Part shown: positions 25,768 through 34,567 of the stretch, one piece after another
How positions within the stretch are numbered: the stretch's first letter is position 1
Layout of the letters: every line of letters begins with the position of its first letter
Assembly: GCA_963677625.2 (NCBI GenBank)
Contig: CAXXSW010000004.1
Location: 496,001-560,000 of the forward strand
Origin: UBA1351 sp963677625
GTDB taxonomy: Bacteria; Bacillota; Clostridia; Lachnospirales; Vallitaleaceae
Length of the DNA: 64,000 nt
Reading direction: 5' to 3'
Notes under the pieces: model-generated
What the model saw: only the letters and a program-made list of their open reading frames with translations
What the model was told of the DNA's origin: nothing
Databases searched by the model: none
Made by a program: the position numbers and the translations under genes

Positions 25768-28059
25768 CTAGAGCTGTAAAAGTTTCACAACGAACTCAAC
25801 CGCCGAATTAACATCACTCACACCAAAATCAGACACATCAAGATGTAATGACCCATGTTGATCAATACCTTTAAAATAATCTTTCTCTGAATTCTGAACA
25901 TTTTTCAAAAAACTAACATCTCCATTATTAAATTCATTAATTAACCATTGATAGGTATCTTCTGAAATAAATCTAGCAAGGTTAAGGTAACTGATGAACA
26001 CTCTTTCCAGATGTATATCGTCATACTGAAGTTGCTCAATAATATTCTTGATTGTCATCTTCCAGTCGATATTATCTATCAACGAATCTGGCAGACAATT
26101 CATGTCAATCAACCGAAAAAGCGAAGTATAAACAACGGATATATCCCCATCTGTTCTAATAATCATAGATTCAAGACCACGCTCAACATTGATTCCTATA
26201 TTCGTATCCAGATATTCCTTATCTCTGGCTTTTGTAGTTTCTTCATCTGTCACCCCTTTCAGAGACACTGCTCCACTACTGTTACTGCTTAATGCAGCCA
26301 TAGTGATAGGATACTGGAGATAAAGTATCTTTTCTTGTATGGCTAGATTAGCCAAACCAGTATATATATCTTGAGCTATTCCATCAATCATTGCACCTGT
26401 CTCATCTAACATCTTCTTTAGATAAGCTCTTTTAAAGCCAGAATTAATATATAATAGAGGAATAGCATATTGCGACCTTCTAAAGTTAAGAACATCATAG
26501 AGCATATCTTGACTATCTAGATATAAGGTCCTCAATACCTTAGGTTCATACATGCGTTTAATGATCATTTGATCACTTTGATTTGAAAACATAAATTCAG
26601 GCCATACATAGTGAATCGTATCCCACATGATTATGTCTTCATTTGGATATTTATTATAGACTTGATTAATATTAATTAAGGCATCTGGCATTAATGCGTC
26701 ATCAGCCCCTAGTGAAATAATAAACTCCCCAGATGCATTTAAATATGCATACTCAAAGCTCTTTGCGATAGGAAGATTTCTAGGTGTTCTAATATATTTA
26801 ATTCTATGATTATCATAGGTCCTAATCATATTTTCTATTGCATAATTATCCCTGTCTGAATTATCTGAGATGATTATTTCATAATTATCATATGACTGGT
26901 TTAAACAAGACTCAATGGTATTAGCTAAAGTAGCTGAATTGTTTCTAACTGGTATAACAATACTATAATCATATATGCTTTTCTTATTAAGAGCATCATC
27001 TATATTCATATGATACAACTCTGACAAATACTTCTCGTAACCTAATACATATCCAAAGCATGTCGACCATTCACTATTGATATGTTCAAATGCATTAAAC
27101 TGATAGTGAATATGTTTTCTCTGAATTTCACTATCACTAAGCTGATCTAAGGTACTTCTCTCAGCAAATAGGGGCAAATGCCCCATCTCTCTCTCAGCTA
27201 GTAAGTAAAGAAGTCTATATCTTGTACTTTCAAGATATTCTCCCTTGCTTAAAATTGAGACTGGAACATAATAGGTTATTTGTCCTATCGTTTCAGCATT
27301 GTTAAAACTGTGTTGTATAAAATACTCAAGGTCATATTCTTCATCTTGAATATCAAAGTCTATTTCCGGAAGTATCACTATGACTTTTTTGCCAAGTTTA
27401 ACAAGTAAACTCGCTAGCATATTATAATGATATGTATCTTCCTCATTATCAACGACTAGACAGATTGTATAATCCGTCTCCTCTTGAAGATATAAATATA
27501 TATCAGAGATATTGGGAAAATAAGAGTTCACCTTTCCACTTTCCACATCAATGATCTCTAGATTTTCAGTTGATATTTTCTTATATGCCTTAAGGTAAAC
27601 AGCTGAAAAAGCTACATTGTTGCAAGCAGTATAGAGCCAGCTTGTATCAAGCAATAATTCAGGACTAAACTCTCCACCTTCAAGTCTCCCAAGATTCTCC
27701 ATTAAACGTGACTGGATTTCAGTGCTAATCTTGGAGCCAGTGCTTCCATTCATCCGATCCATAATATAATTTAAACGGTAATTAATCAAAGTCCAGTCCT
27801 TCGCCTTAGCAGCTTCAGCAGTTAAGCGGATCATTTCTAAATCATCTTCATTCGGTGCCTTCCAATTAATTTTGTGCCAAAAATCTTCGGAACAATAGGC
27901 TACTTGACCAAGAGATTCTAATAACTGTCCTCTCAATATAAAAGCGTCGTTTGTTGTCTCACCGCTTTCAATCAATCTATTAACCATATTCAAGGCCTGC
28001 TGATAATTTCCCTTATCTCTCATATCTTTTACATCAAAAAGATTCTCTTTATTTATCAT
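25768..28059 (-). CDS. Large glycosyltransferase with TPR-like N terminus
   Basis: The first 60 residues have a TPR-like look (GNYQQALNMVNRLIESGETTNDAFILRG, here split). Residues about 65-360 are of unknown type. A GT2 domain begins near residue 366 with YSIVIPVRNNSATLANTIES, continues with IIISDNSDRDNY and has the metal-binding LGADDALMPD. The last 150 residues are helical. The start is the ATG at 28057-28059 after AAGGTGG. At 763 residues it is the largest protein of the island. TPR-linked glycosyltransferases often recognise a protein, so it is a candidate for direct flagellin glycosylation. Confidence 0.75.
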   Translation of the reverse strand: MINKENLFDVKDMRDKGNYQQALNMVNRLIESGETTNDAFILRGQLLESLGQVAYCSEDFWHKINWKAPNEDDLEMIRLTAEAAKAKDWTLINYRLNYIMDRMNGSTGSKISTEIQSRLMENLGRLEGGEFSPELLLDTSWLYTACNNVAFSAVYLKAYKKISTENLEIIDVESGKVNSYFPNISDIYLYLQEETDYTICLVVDNEEDTYHYNMLASLLVKLGKKVIVILPEIDFDIQDEEYDLEYFIQHSFNNAETIGQITYYVPVSILSKGEYLESTRYRLLYLLAEREMGHLPLFAERSTLDQLSDSEIQRKHIHYQFNAFEHINSEWSTCFGYVLGYEKYLSELYHMNIDDALNKKSIYDYSIVIPVRNNSATLANTIESCLNQSYDNYEIIISDNSDRDNYAIENMIRTYDNHRIKYIRTPRNLPIAKSFEYAYLNASGEFIISLGADDALMPDALININQVYNKYPNEDIIMWDTIHYVWPEFMFSNQSDQMIIKRMYEPKVLRTLYLDSQDMLYDVLNFRRSQYAIPLLYINSGFKRAYLKKMLDETGAMIDGIAQDIYTGLANLAIQEKILYLQYPITMAALSSNSSGAVSLKGVTDEETTKARDKEYLDTNIGINVERGLESMIIRTDGDISVVYTSLFRLIDMNCLPDSLIDNIDWKMTIKNIIEQLQYDDIHLERVFISYLNLARFISEDTYQWLINEFNNGDVSFLKNVQNSEKDYFKGIDQHGSLHLDVSDFGVSDVNSAVEFVVKLLQL

Positions 28060-28076
28060 CAATCCACCTTCCTAAA

Positions 28077-29252
28077 CTATTCAAAGCCTTCAACCGTTCT
28101 ACTCATGGCTAGGATCAGATCATAACCATCCCACCTAAGAGAAAAATCACCTGATGTGCCAATGTATTTAATTCTATCAATTCCTTTTGGTTTCTTTTCT
28201 CTAACAAATGAGGTGATTTTATCTAATATATCTCCGTAGTAGACTAATGTTTGACATTTCTCAGAAGCCACAGGAACAATTTCATCTAATTCTTTGATGT
28301 CAACTTCAAAAAAGTATCCGCTATTATAAAAAAACAATTCAGTTTCTTTTGTCAAATATGGCAACTGAATCCTGGTTATGTAATTATTTAAGACTACTTG
28401 TCCCATATTATTTGATTCAATTGCCATTTTACACACCTGATAATATTTATTAATCACCTGAATGTCCTGAAGATCGTAATGCATACGCGCATAACAATCA
28501 AACGCTTCCCAAAATAACTCCTTAGCCTCAGCTTTCTGATTTCCTAACCAACAGACAAGCCTAGGTGACGAACAAGCATTTTGATCAAATAAGAATGTAT
28601 CATTAAAAAATTTTTGGGCAATTTCTTTCTTATTATTCGCTAACATATAATCATCAGCATCAATGATAAATATGGAATATCTGTCAGCCAGAGGAATCTC
28701 TGTCGCCCTTGCTTTCAAAGGTGATTGTCTAAGAACTGATATAGTATCATCTCCACCCCAAATAACCCTTACATCACAATGAGCTGACAAGATATCATTA
28801 ATATCTTTGTCATGACCGTATGAAAGTAGATGTATATAGGGTTCCATTTCATTCCATTGGTCGGAAAGCATGTCGTCAATCACATCGACAATAAGCTTAA
28901 CTTGGGGAAAAGGACGAGAAGGAATTCGGATTACATTTATGTTACCTGCTAGTAATCCAGCCACCATTGAATATGCAAAATTGACAGGTACATTAGAAGG
29001 AGCGATATGAAACACACACCCCTTCCCTATTCTAAATGATGCCTTTTCTCTATAATTCTCTGCCATTTTTTTTAGGGAACTTTTTCTACACCAATATGCA
29101 AAGGAAATAACATCATTGTATTCCCTTCCTATTTTCATCAAACGTGCAGATAAACTACTTAAAAACTCTATAACTCTATAATCAAAAACTGTATTCGGAG
29201 CTGTTCCTTCGATTCGCTCTATTAGGTTATTATTGAACACCATAGGTATCAC
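28077..29252 (-). CDS. LuxC-like acyl-CoA/acyl-protein reductase
   Basis: This belongs to the LuxC aldehyde dehydrogenase-fold family, which reduces an activated fatty acyl group to an aldehyde with NADPH. Support comes from the HIAPSNVPVNFAYSMVAGLL segment near residue 82, the RIPSRPFPQ loop, and the nucleophile Cys227 in FDQNACSSPRLV. The start is uncertain: the frame begins with a GTG at 29252 near AAGAGGA; an ATG three codons later is poorly spaced. It overlaps the LuxE-like gene, the same pairing as in fatty acid reductase operons. No luciferase is present. An aldehyde used in glycan or lipid decoration is the likely product. Confidence 0.85.
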   Translation of the reverse strand: MIPMVFNNNLIERIEGTAPNTVFDYRVIEFLSSLSARLMKIGREYNDVISFAYWCRKSSLKKMAENYREKASFRIGKGCVFHIAPSNVPVNFAYSMVAGLLAGNINVIRIPSRPFPQVKLIVDVIDDMLSDQWNEMEPYIHLLSYGHDKDINDILSAHCDVRVIWGGDDTISVLRQSPLKARATEIPLADRYSIFIIDADDYMLANNKKEIAQKFFNDTFLFDQNACSSPRLVCWLGNQKAEAKELFWEAFDCYARMHYDLQDIQVINKYYQVCKMAIESNNMGQVVLNNYITRIQLPYLTKETELFFYNSGYFFEVDIKELDEIVPVASEKCQTLVYYGDILDKITSFVREKKPKGIDRIKYIGTSGDFSLRWDGYDLILAMSRTVEGFE

Positions 29253-30300
29253 TACATCCTCTTATCTCAGCATTTTTTATTCGTCCTGTAATCACGAAAT
29301 ACTTCCCTTTTTTCCCACATTTGCAATTATCTTCTCCAAGAATAATTCCAGTATCCTCGGTGAGCAGGGAATGTCCAGGATATGACTTAGCTAATATACT
29401 TACAACTTGGACAATACCTTCTTCACCTATTTCACATGGTGAAAAATCTTCTTTTCTTCTCATGATAACATCGGAAAAAGTACTTGCGTGCAAATGCCCT
29501 TCTTCACACTCCATATATATACTTCCAGTCTGTTCAACCATACCATAATAATCATGTATATGCTTTATACCACAAACCTGAAAAAGTTCCTCTTTAAAGC
29601 TTTCCTTAGATACGCTTTCTTGAATCAGCTTTTTCCAACCTCCACCATGAATCAATATTCCCTTAGGAATAACCAATTTCTTGTCAGCTTCAATTAACGC
29701 CCGATAAAAATGTTGCCATATCATATAAGTAAAGCCAAAGAGGAGAATCTTTTTATTATGATGTTTGTCTAAAAAGTTCTGAACGACTTCAATGTTTAAG
29801 CTCATATCTTCCTTCAATGCATACGTTATGTCTTTTCCAAATATAGAAAAGCCTAGTATACCTGCTCCTCTTGCAGAAAACATCTTTCTATCACGTATAA
29901 CAGAGGGGCTGTCAATAACAAGCATCGGCAGCCTTGATTCTCCAGTAAAACCAGATACAATTCTAACTAAAACTTTCCTCTGAATATCGGACGTTTCTTT
30001 ATCCAAAAAGATTTTGGAAACCCTCTGTCCACTAGTTCCTGAGGATGTCATCGTTTTAACAACATCTTCATCTTTGATACTCTTTAAATCATAATCTTTG
30101 AATAATCGAACTGGAATAAAAGGTATGTCTTCAAGTTTATCTATCGACTCTTTACCGATAGCATTTATTATTTTTTGATAATTTAGGCATTTTAACTGAT
30201 GCTGTTCTGTTAATATTCTCAATTCATCAGTCAAAAATTCTCTTTTTTCTTGTCTTCCAACAAAAAAAGGATCAATTTTTTTTATATCTTCAGTTCTCAT
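29230..30300 (-). CDS. LuxE-like acyl-protein synthetase
   Basis: LuxE enzymes activate a carboxylic acid with ATP and hold or pass on the acyl group. The 356-residue protein has the phosphate-binding motif TSSGTSG at 85-91, HGGGWKKL near residue 220, and a DYYGMVEQTGSIYMEC segment equivalent to the A5 region of adenylating enzymes. A Cys-rich site near the C terminus (NCKCGKKGKY) may bind metal. The ATG at 30298-30300 follows GAGG at good spacing. It overlaps the AMP-ligase gene by 11 bp and the LuxC gene by 23 bp, so the three are likely made together. Confidence 0.85.
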   Translation of the reverse strand: MRTEDIKKIDPFFVGRQEKREFLTDELRILTEQHQLKCLNYQKIINAIGKESIDKLEDIPFIPVRLFKDYDLKSIKDEDVVKTMTSSGTSGQRVSKIFLDKETSDIQRKVLVRIVSGFTGESRLPMLVIDSPSVIRDRKMFSARGAGILGFSIFGKDITYALKEDMSLNIEVVQNFLDKHHNKKILLFGFTYMIWQHFYRALIEADKKLVIPKGILIHGGGWKKLIQESVSKESFKEELFQVCGIKHIHDYYGMVEQTGSIYMECEEGHLHASTFSDVIMRRKEDFSPCEIGEEGIVQVVSILAKSYPGHSLLTEDTGIILGEDNCKCGKKGKYFVITGRIKNAEIRGCSDTYGVQ

Positions 30301-31675
30301 TGGCAAGCCTCACATAATCAGTTTTACCTGATGAATTCTTGGGAATTTCCGATAGTTGAATGATTTGAAAGCCTTTTGAATTCAGCCCCGTCTTTCTAGA
30401 TATATAAGCAAGTACTAGATCTGGATGGGTATCTTCTAATATGGCAATTTTCATTAAGTCATCCACTCCGAAACATGCGCATTCAATATCTAATTCTGTC
30501 TTAATCAAGTTTTCGCTCTCATCAAGACTAACACGATTACCAAATAATTTCAAAAAGCGCTTCTTTCTGCCTACAATATAATAAAATCCGTCCCGATCTT
30601 TCTTAGCCATGTCGCCAGTATAGTATACACCTTTAAAAGAGTCCTCCAAAGAAAGCTCCTCTCCTCTAGTGGCATATCCCATGGTTACATTCTCTCCATA
30701 ATAGACCAACTCACCTACTCTTTCTGCCTCATCCTTGGAATTTCCGTCTTCATCAACTATTGAAAAGCTTCCTCCTGGTATTGGAATTCCAATACTACCA
30801 CACTTTTCTATTGATTTTTCCCAGGGCAAATATCCCATCCTTGCAGTTGCTTCGGTAGCTCCATACATAATGAAAAACTTTATTCCCCTCCTTTGGCATT
30901 CACTGGCAAATTTTTCATGAAGTTTAGAAGATAATTTGCCACCTGCCTGTGTCATGGTCTTCAGCGATGGTAGACTCATACGAGTAAATCTCAGTTTATC
31001 CAATATTTCATATGTATATGGCACGCCTGCCAGAGAAGTCGCTTTTTCTTCTCTAAAAAAATCCCAAAACTCTTTGTTAACAATAGAATAGCTGGTTAAT
31101 AAAATACTTGCCCCAACTAAAAGGTGGCTATTGATAATAGAAAGACCATATGTATAATTAAGTGGCAAAGTCGTAATCGGTCTTTCATCTCCATCCAATT
31201 CAAGATAGGATGCAATAGAAGCTGCATTAACAAATATATTCTTATATGATTGGCGAACAAGCTTTGGGCTGCCTGTACTACCTGATGTAGTGAGAAGCAA
31301 GGCTAAATCCTTATGCATAGGAAAATTAGTCATATTAGTTTCATACAAAGTGTAGTCAAGATATTCATAAATTCCTTTGGTTTCCTCACTACAAAAGTCT
31401 TTTGGTGCCCATATATGACTAGGATGATAATCATGCATCAATTGATCAAAAAGTTTTTTATCAATGCTATCACTAAGAAGTAAAGGTACAATTTTATTTT
31501 CTATGCAGTACAGATATCCAAAGAGTGCCTCTATAGAATTTTTACATATGATAAAAATCAAACTTCGCTCTAATCCAAAACCGAATTTATTAAAGTCACT
31601 ATATGTATAAATTCTAGACTGGTCATCTACCGCTAATATTTGATTTCTAGAAAATTTCTCAAAAAATGTATACAA
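30290..31675 (-). CDS. AMP-binding acyl/amino acid ligase
   Basis: An ANL-superfamily adenylating enzyme of 461 residues with SGSTGSPK (131-138, P-loop), YGATEATARMGYLPWE (A5 region) and YYTGDMAKKDRDGF (A7). It should activate a carboxylic acid as its adenylate and load it on the dedicated ACP or on CoA. The frame opens with a TTG that has GGAGGG 6 nt upstream, so TTG is the likely start. It follows rfbF by 15 bp and overlaps the LuxE-like gene. Together with ACP, LuxE and LuxC it forms the acyl branch of the island. Confidence 0.85.
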   Translation of the reverse strand: MYTFFEKFSRNQILAVDDQSRIYTYSDFNKFGFGLERSLIFIICKNSIEALFGYLYCIENKIVPLLLSDSIDKKLFDQLMHDYHPSHIWAPKDFCSEETKGIYEYLDYTLYETNMTNFPMHKDLALLLTTSGSTGSPKLVRQSYKNIFVNAASIASYLELDGDERPITTLPLNYTYGLSIINSHLLVGASILLTSYSIVNKEFWDFFREEKATSLAGVPYTYEILDKLRFTRMSLPSLKTMTQAGGKLSSKLHEKFASECQRRGIKFFIMYGATEATARMGYLPWEKSIEKCGSIGIPIPGGSFSIVDEDGNSKDEAERVGELVYYGENVTMGYATRGEELSLEDSFKGVYYTGDMAKKDRDGFYYIVGRKKRFLKLFGNRVSLDESENLIKTELDIECACFGVDDLMKIAILEDTHPDLVLAYISRKTGLNSKGFQIIQLSEIPKNSSGKTDYVRLANEN

Positions 31676-31690
31676 AATATCCCTCCAAAT

Positions 31691-32470
31691 CTAATCCCAT
31701 GATTTCCAAGGCGGGTTTTGTTCATGCCATAATATCTCCAACTTTTCTTTATCCCTTTGTGTATCCATACACTGCCAAAAACTTGTATGTTTATAGGCTC
31801 CCAACTGGCCATCAAAGGCTAATTTACTCAAAGGTTCCTTCTCAAGCATACAATCTTCACTATCACCTATGTAGTCAAAGACTTGTGGTTCAAGAACCAT
31901 GAAACCACCATTAATCCAGCCACCATCTTCTTTAGCTTTTTCAGTAAATTTCTTGATTCCATTACACTCATCTATATCAAGAACACCAAAACGCCCACCT
32001 GGTTGTATAGCTGTAATTGTAGCCAGTTTATTATTGTTTTCATGAAATTTTATTAATTGATCTATGTTAATATCAGCAACTCCATCACCATATGTTAACA
32101 TAAATCGCTCACTTCCTATGTATTTTTGAATCCTTTTAACCCGGGCTCCAGTTTGAGCATAGAGCCCCGTATCAACAAGGGTCACTTTCCAAGGCTCAGC
32201 AACGTTCTGATGGATTTGCATACTGTTGGAATTCCTGAAGTCAAAAGTCACGTCAGACATATGAAGATAATAGTCAGCAAAAAACTCTTTTATTTGATAC
32301 CCTTTGTAGCCAAGACAAATAACAAAATCGTTGTAACCAAATGAACTAAATATTTTCATGACGTGCCATAGAATAGGTTTATCTCCAATCTCAATCATCG
32401 GTTTGGGCCTCAAATGACTCTCTTCACTGATTCTACTACCCAATCCACCTGCTAAAATAACAACTTTCAT
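31691..32470 (-). CDS. rfbF: Glucose-1-phosphate cytidylyltransferase
   Basis: RfbF makes CDP-glucose from CTP and glucose 1-phosphate. The nucleotidyltransferase signature LAGGLGSRISEES is at residues 6-18, followed by RPKPMIEIGDKPILWH, and the family-specific WINGGFMVLEP lies near residue 177. The 259-residue length is standard. It is the first gene of the island, preceded by a SigD-like promoter. RfbG, encoded downstream, uses its product. Confidence 0.94.
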   Translation of the reverse strand: MKVVILAGGLGSRISEESHLRPKPMIEIGDKPILWHVMKIFSSFGYNDFVICLGYKGYQIKEFFADYYLHMSDVTFDFRNSNSMQIHQNVAEPWKVTLVDTGLYAQTGARVKRIQKYIGSERFMLTYGDGVADINIDQLIKFHENNNKLATITAIQPGGRFGVLDIDECNGIKKFTEKAKEDGGWINGGFMVLEPQVFDYIGDSEDCMLEKEPLSKLAFDGQLGAYKHTSFWQCMDTQRDKEKLEILWHEQNPPWKSWD

Positions 32471-32510
32471 AGATTTACCTCTTTCTGGACTATTGGTTGC
32501 ATCTTAAATA

Positions 32511-32537
32511 TTATCGACAAGTTTCACTATTCTCTTA
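32511..32537 (-). promoter_or_regulatory. SigD-like promoter upstream of the glycosylation island
   Basis: On the minus strand TAAG (32534-32537) and GTCGATAA (32511-32518) are 15 bases apart. This matches six of eight positions of the SigD -10 element and keeps the spacer used by the other flagellar promoters here. It lies about 40 bp before rfbF and would tie sugar synthesis to flagellin expression. Confidence 0.6.
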
Positions 32538-32552
32538 ATAAGTCAGTGGCAT

Positions 32553-32581
32553 TTGATAGTCCACTCATGTATAATTATAAT
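32553..32581 (+). promoter_or_regulatory. SigA-type promoter for the plus-strand glycosyltransferase
   Basis: TTGATA (32553-32558) and TATAAT (32576-32581) are separated by 17 bases, followed by AAGGAG and the ATG at 32603. It is back to back with the SigD-like promoter of the island. Confidence 0.75.
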
Positions 32582-32602
32582 ATAAAATAACAAGGAGTAC
32601 AT

Positions 32603-33673
32603 ATGAAAATTTCTGCAGTAATGATTGTTAAAAACGAAGAAGCCAAACTAAATCGGTGTCTTGCCAGTATTCATCATATAGTTGAGGAGATTATTATTGT
32701 CGATACAGGTTCCACTGATAGAACAAGAGACATTGCAGCTCAATACACTGATAAGATTTATCATTTTGACTGGATCAATGACTTTAGCGCAGCAAGAAAC
32801 TATGCTTTAGCAATGTCCACAGGAGATTATAACCTTATCATCGACGCTGATGAATACCTTACCCACTGGGCTCCTGATACTATAAACACATTTATGAGAA
32901 AACATAATCAAATTGGTGTTGTTACCCTAAAAAATAAGATTGAACAAAACGGGCAAACCCTGTATAACTCTGACTACATTTCAAGATTTCTTCCCAAAGG
33001 AGTAAAATATACCGGGAAAATCCATGAACAACCAGACTCTAATTTTAGTCGACTTCTGATTCCATTAGAATTAACTCACGATGGTTATTTTCACCGTAGT
33101 AATGACAAATTTTCAAGAAATATTACCTTGCTGGAAGATTCCTTAAAAGAAGATCCAAGTAATTCCTACTATCTACATCAAATAGCAAATGAATATTTAG
33201 GTTTGGACCGATTAAAGGAAGCGGGCGTCTATTTCCCTCGTGCCTATTCCTCTATCTCTTCATCAGATTCTTTTTTTCCTCAATTTATTGTCAATTACAT
33301 CACCTATTTGCGAAAAACACAATCTTATTCAAAGGGTTTAGAAATCATCAAGGATAATGAAAAGTTCTTGGAATTTTATCCTGACTTCTACTTTGAAAGT
33401 GCAGGCTTCTATCTAGACTATGTTATGTCAAATCCTCAAAAAAACATAAACTATTTGCCATTAATTGAGGTTTGCTATAAAGCTTGCATAGAAATTGGTG
33501 ATATTAGTACCCATGCATCAATGGCTGGCACAGGCAGTTTTCTTGCTCACTATAATCTTGGTGTTTTTTACGAAACAACCGGACAAGTAGACAAGGCCAT
33601 GAAGTGCTACCATCAAGCTGAAAAAAAAGGTTATCAACCGGCCAAATCAGGTATCGAACGTTTATCTAAATAA
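32603..33673 (+). CDS. Glycosyltransferase 2 with C-terminal TPR repeats
   Basis: The N-terminal 230 residues form a GT2 domain of the SunS/TPR type: MKISAVMIVKNEEAKLNRCL, EIIIVDTGSTDRTRD, HFDWINDFSAARNYAL and the DXD-like LIIDADEYL. The C-terminal 130 residues contain TPR helices (GVFYETTGQVDKAMKCYHQAE). Enzymes with this layout glycosylate peptides or proteins, and this gene is convergent with flagellin, sharing a terminator with it. It is the only plus-strand gene next to the island and has a SigA-type rather than a SigD-type promoter. A flagellin O-glycosyltransferase role is an inference from domain layout and position. Confidence 0.85.
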   Translation: MKISAVMIVKNEEAKLNRCLASIHHIVEEIIIVDTGSTDRTRDIAAQYTDKIYHFDWINDFSAARNYALAMSTGDYNLIIDADEYLTHWAPDTINTFMRKHNQIGVVTLKNKIEQNGQTLYNSDYISRFLPKGVKYTGKIHEQPDSNFSRLLIPLELTHDGYFHRSNDKFSRNITLLEDSLKEDPSNSYYLHQIANEYLGLDRLKEAGVYFPRAYSSISSSDSFFPQFIVNYITYLRKTQSYSKGLEIIKDNEKFLEFYPDFYFESAGFYLDYVMSNPQKNINYLPLIEVCYKACIEIGDISTHASMAGTGSFLAHYNLGVFYETTGQVDKAMKCYHQAEKKGYQPAKSGIERLSK

Positions 33674-33701
33674 ATAGAGAGCTTTCTTATAAAATAAAAA
33701 A

Positions 33702-33723
33702 TAGGGCGTTATAAAACGCCCTA
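33702..33723. terminator. Bidirectional terminator between the glycosyltransferase and flagellin
   Basis: TAGGGCGTT (33702-33710) and AACGCCCTA (33715-33723) are perfect 9-bp complements with a 4-nt loop. The A-rich left flank gives a strong U tract for the minus-strand flagellin message; the plus-strand side is weaker. Confidence 0.85.
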
Positions 33724-33739
33724 TATTCTTCACTAGTGA

Positions 33740-34510
33740 TTATCTTAATAGCTGTAATACACCTTGTGGATTTTGATTAGCTTGAGCCAACATAGACTGA
33801 GCTGCTTGAGAAAGAATGTTTTGTTTTGTGAACTCCATCATTTCTTTCGCCATATCAACGTCACGAATACGAGATTCGGATGCTTGAAGGTTCTCAGTAG
33901 TTGTGTTCAAGTTGTTGATGATATGCTCTAATCTGTTTTGTTGCGCACCATAAGTGGATCTAGCAGTGTTGATTGTATCAATAGCAGTTTCAACATTAGC
34001 TGTAGTTGAACTTGAAGTTAAGCTCGGATTGGTTACTGCACTACCTACTGTGAAAGAAGTAGCTGCATCATCATCAGTAATCTGGATATCAGCAGTAGCA
34101 GTTAAAGCTTTGATACCGTTGAATTCTGTAGTAGTGATGATATTTCCAATTTCAGTACCTAACTGAGTCAACTCAAGATTTAGGTTTGTAACATCTGCAG
34201 TAGCATAAGTTCCGTTGTCTTTTTGAACAGTAAGTTCTTTCATACGAGTCAACATTGAACTCACTTCGTTTAATGCACCCTCAGCAGTTTGGATAAATGA
34301 AATACCATCTTGAGCATTTCTTGCTGCTTGAGACAAACCACGAATTTGACCTCTCATCTTTTCAGAAATTGAAAGACCAGCCGCATCATCAGCAGCACGG
34401 TTAATTCTATAACCTGATGAAAGTTTTTCCATTGATTTTGATTGTGCCAACGCGGTTACACCCATTTGTCTGTGTGTATTCATTGCCATTAGATTGTTAT
34501 TAATTCTCAT
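33740..34510 (-). CDS. fliC: Flagellin, short form
   Basis: This is the main filament protein. The D0/D1 helices are intact: MRINNNLMAMNTHRQMG and KLSSGYRINRAADDAAGLSI at the N terminus; AINTARSTYGAQQNRL-type sequence and NILSQAAQSMLAQANQNPQG at the C terminus. At 256 residues almost nothing separates the two conserved ends except about 50 Ser/Thr-rich residues (near 145-180, including SLTSSSTTANVE), so D2/D3 are absent. These exposed Ser/Thr are plausible O-glycosylation sites for the adjacent island. The start is the ATG at 34508-34510 after AAGGAGG. FliW, CsrA and a leader hairpin point to translational control as in B. subtilis hag. Confidence 0.96.
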   Translation of the reverse strand: MRINNNLMAMNTHRQMGVTALAQSKSMEKLSSGYRINRAADDAAGLSISEKMRGQIRGLSQAARNAQDGISFIQTAEGALNEVSSMLTRMKELTVQKDNGTYATADVTNLNLELTQLGTEIGNIITTTEFNGIKALTATADIQITDDDAATSFTVGSAVTNPSLTSSSTTANVETAIDTINTARSTYGAQQNRLEHIINNLNTTTENLQASESRIRDVDMAKEMMEFTKQNILSQAAQSMLAQANQNPQGVLQLLR

Positions 34511-34549
34511 AATATTTCCTCCTTGAAATTTAAATTGAGATTTTTGTCC

Positions 34550-34567
34550 CCTAGCATCCATGCTAGG
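34550..34567 (-). promoter_or_regulatory. Candidate CsrA-binding hairpin in the flagellin leader
   Basis: On the minus strand CCTAGC and GCTAGG pair around the loop ATGGAT, presenting GGA in a hexaloop, the classic CsrA target. It lies about 40 nt upstream of the flagellin ATG; the AAGGAGG ribosome site holds a second GGA. B. subtilis hag has the same two-site arrangement. A 13-bp near-perfect palindrome (34568-34593) lies just upstream. Confidence 0.6.

Noticed and set aside
28077..30300. Bioluminescence genes
   Set aside because: LuxC- and LuxE-like genes are present, but there is no luxA or luxB and the context is sugar and acyl chemistry.
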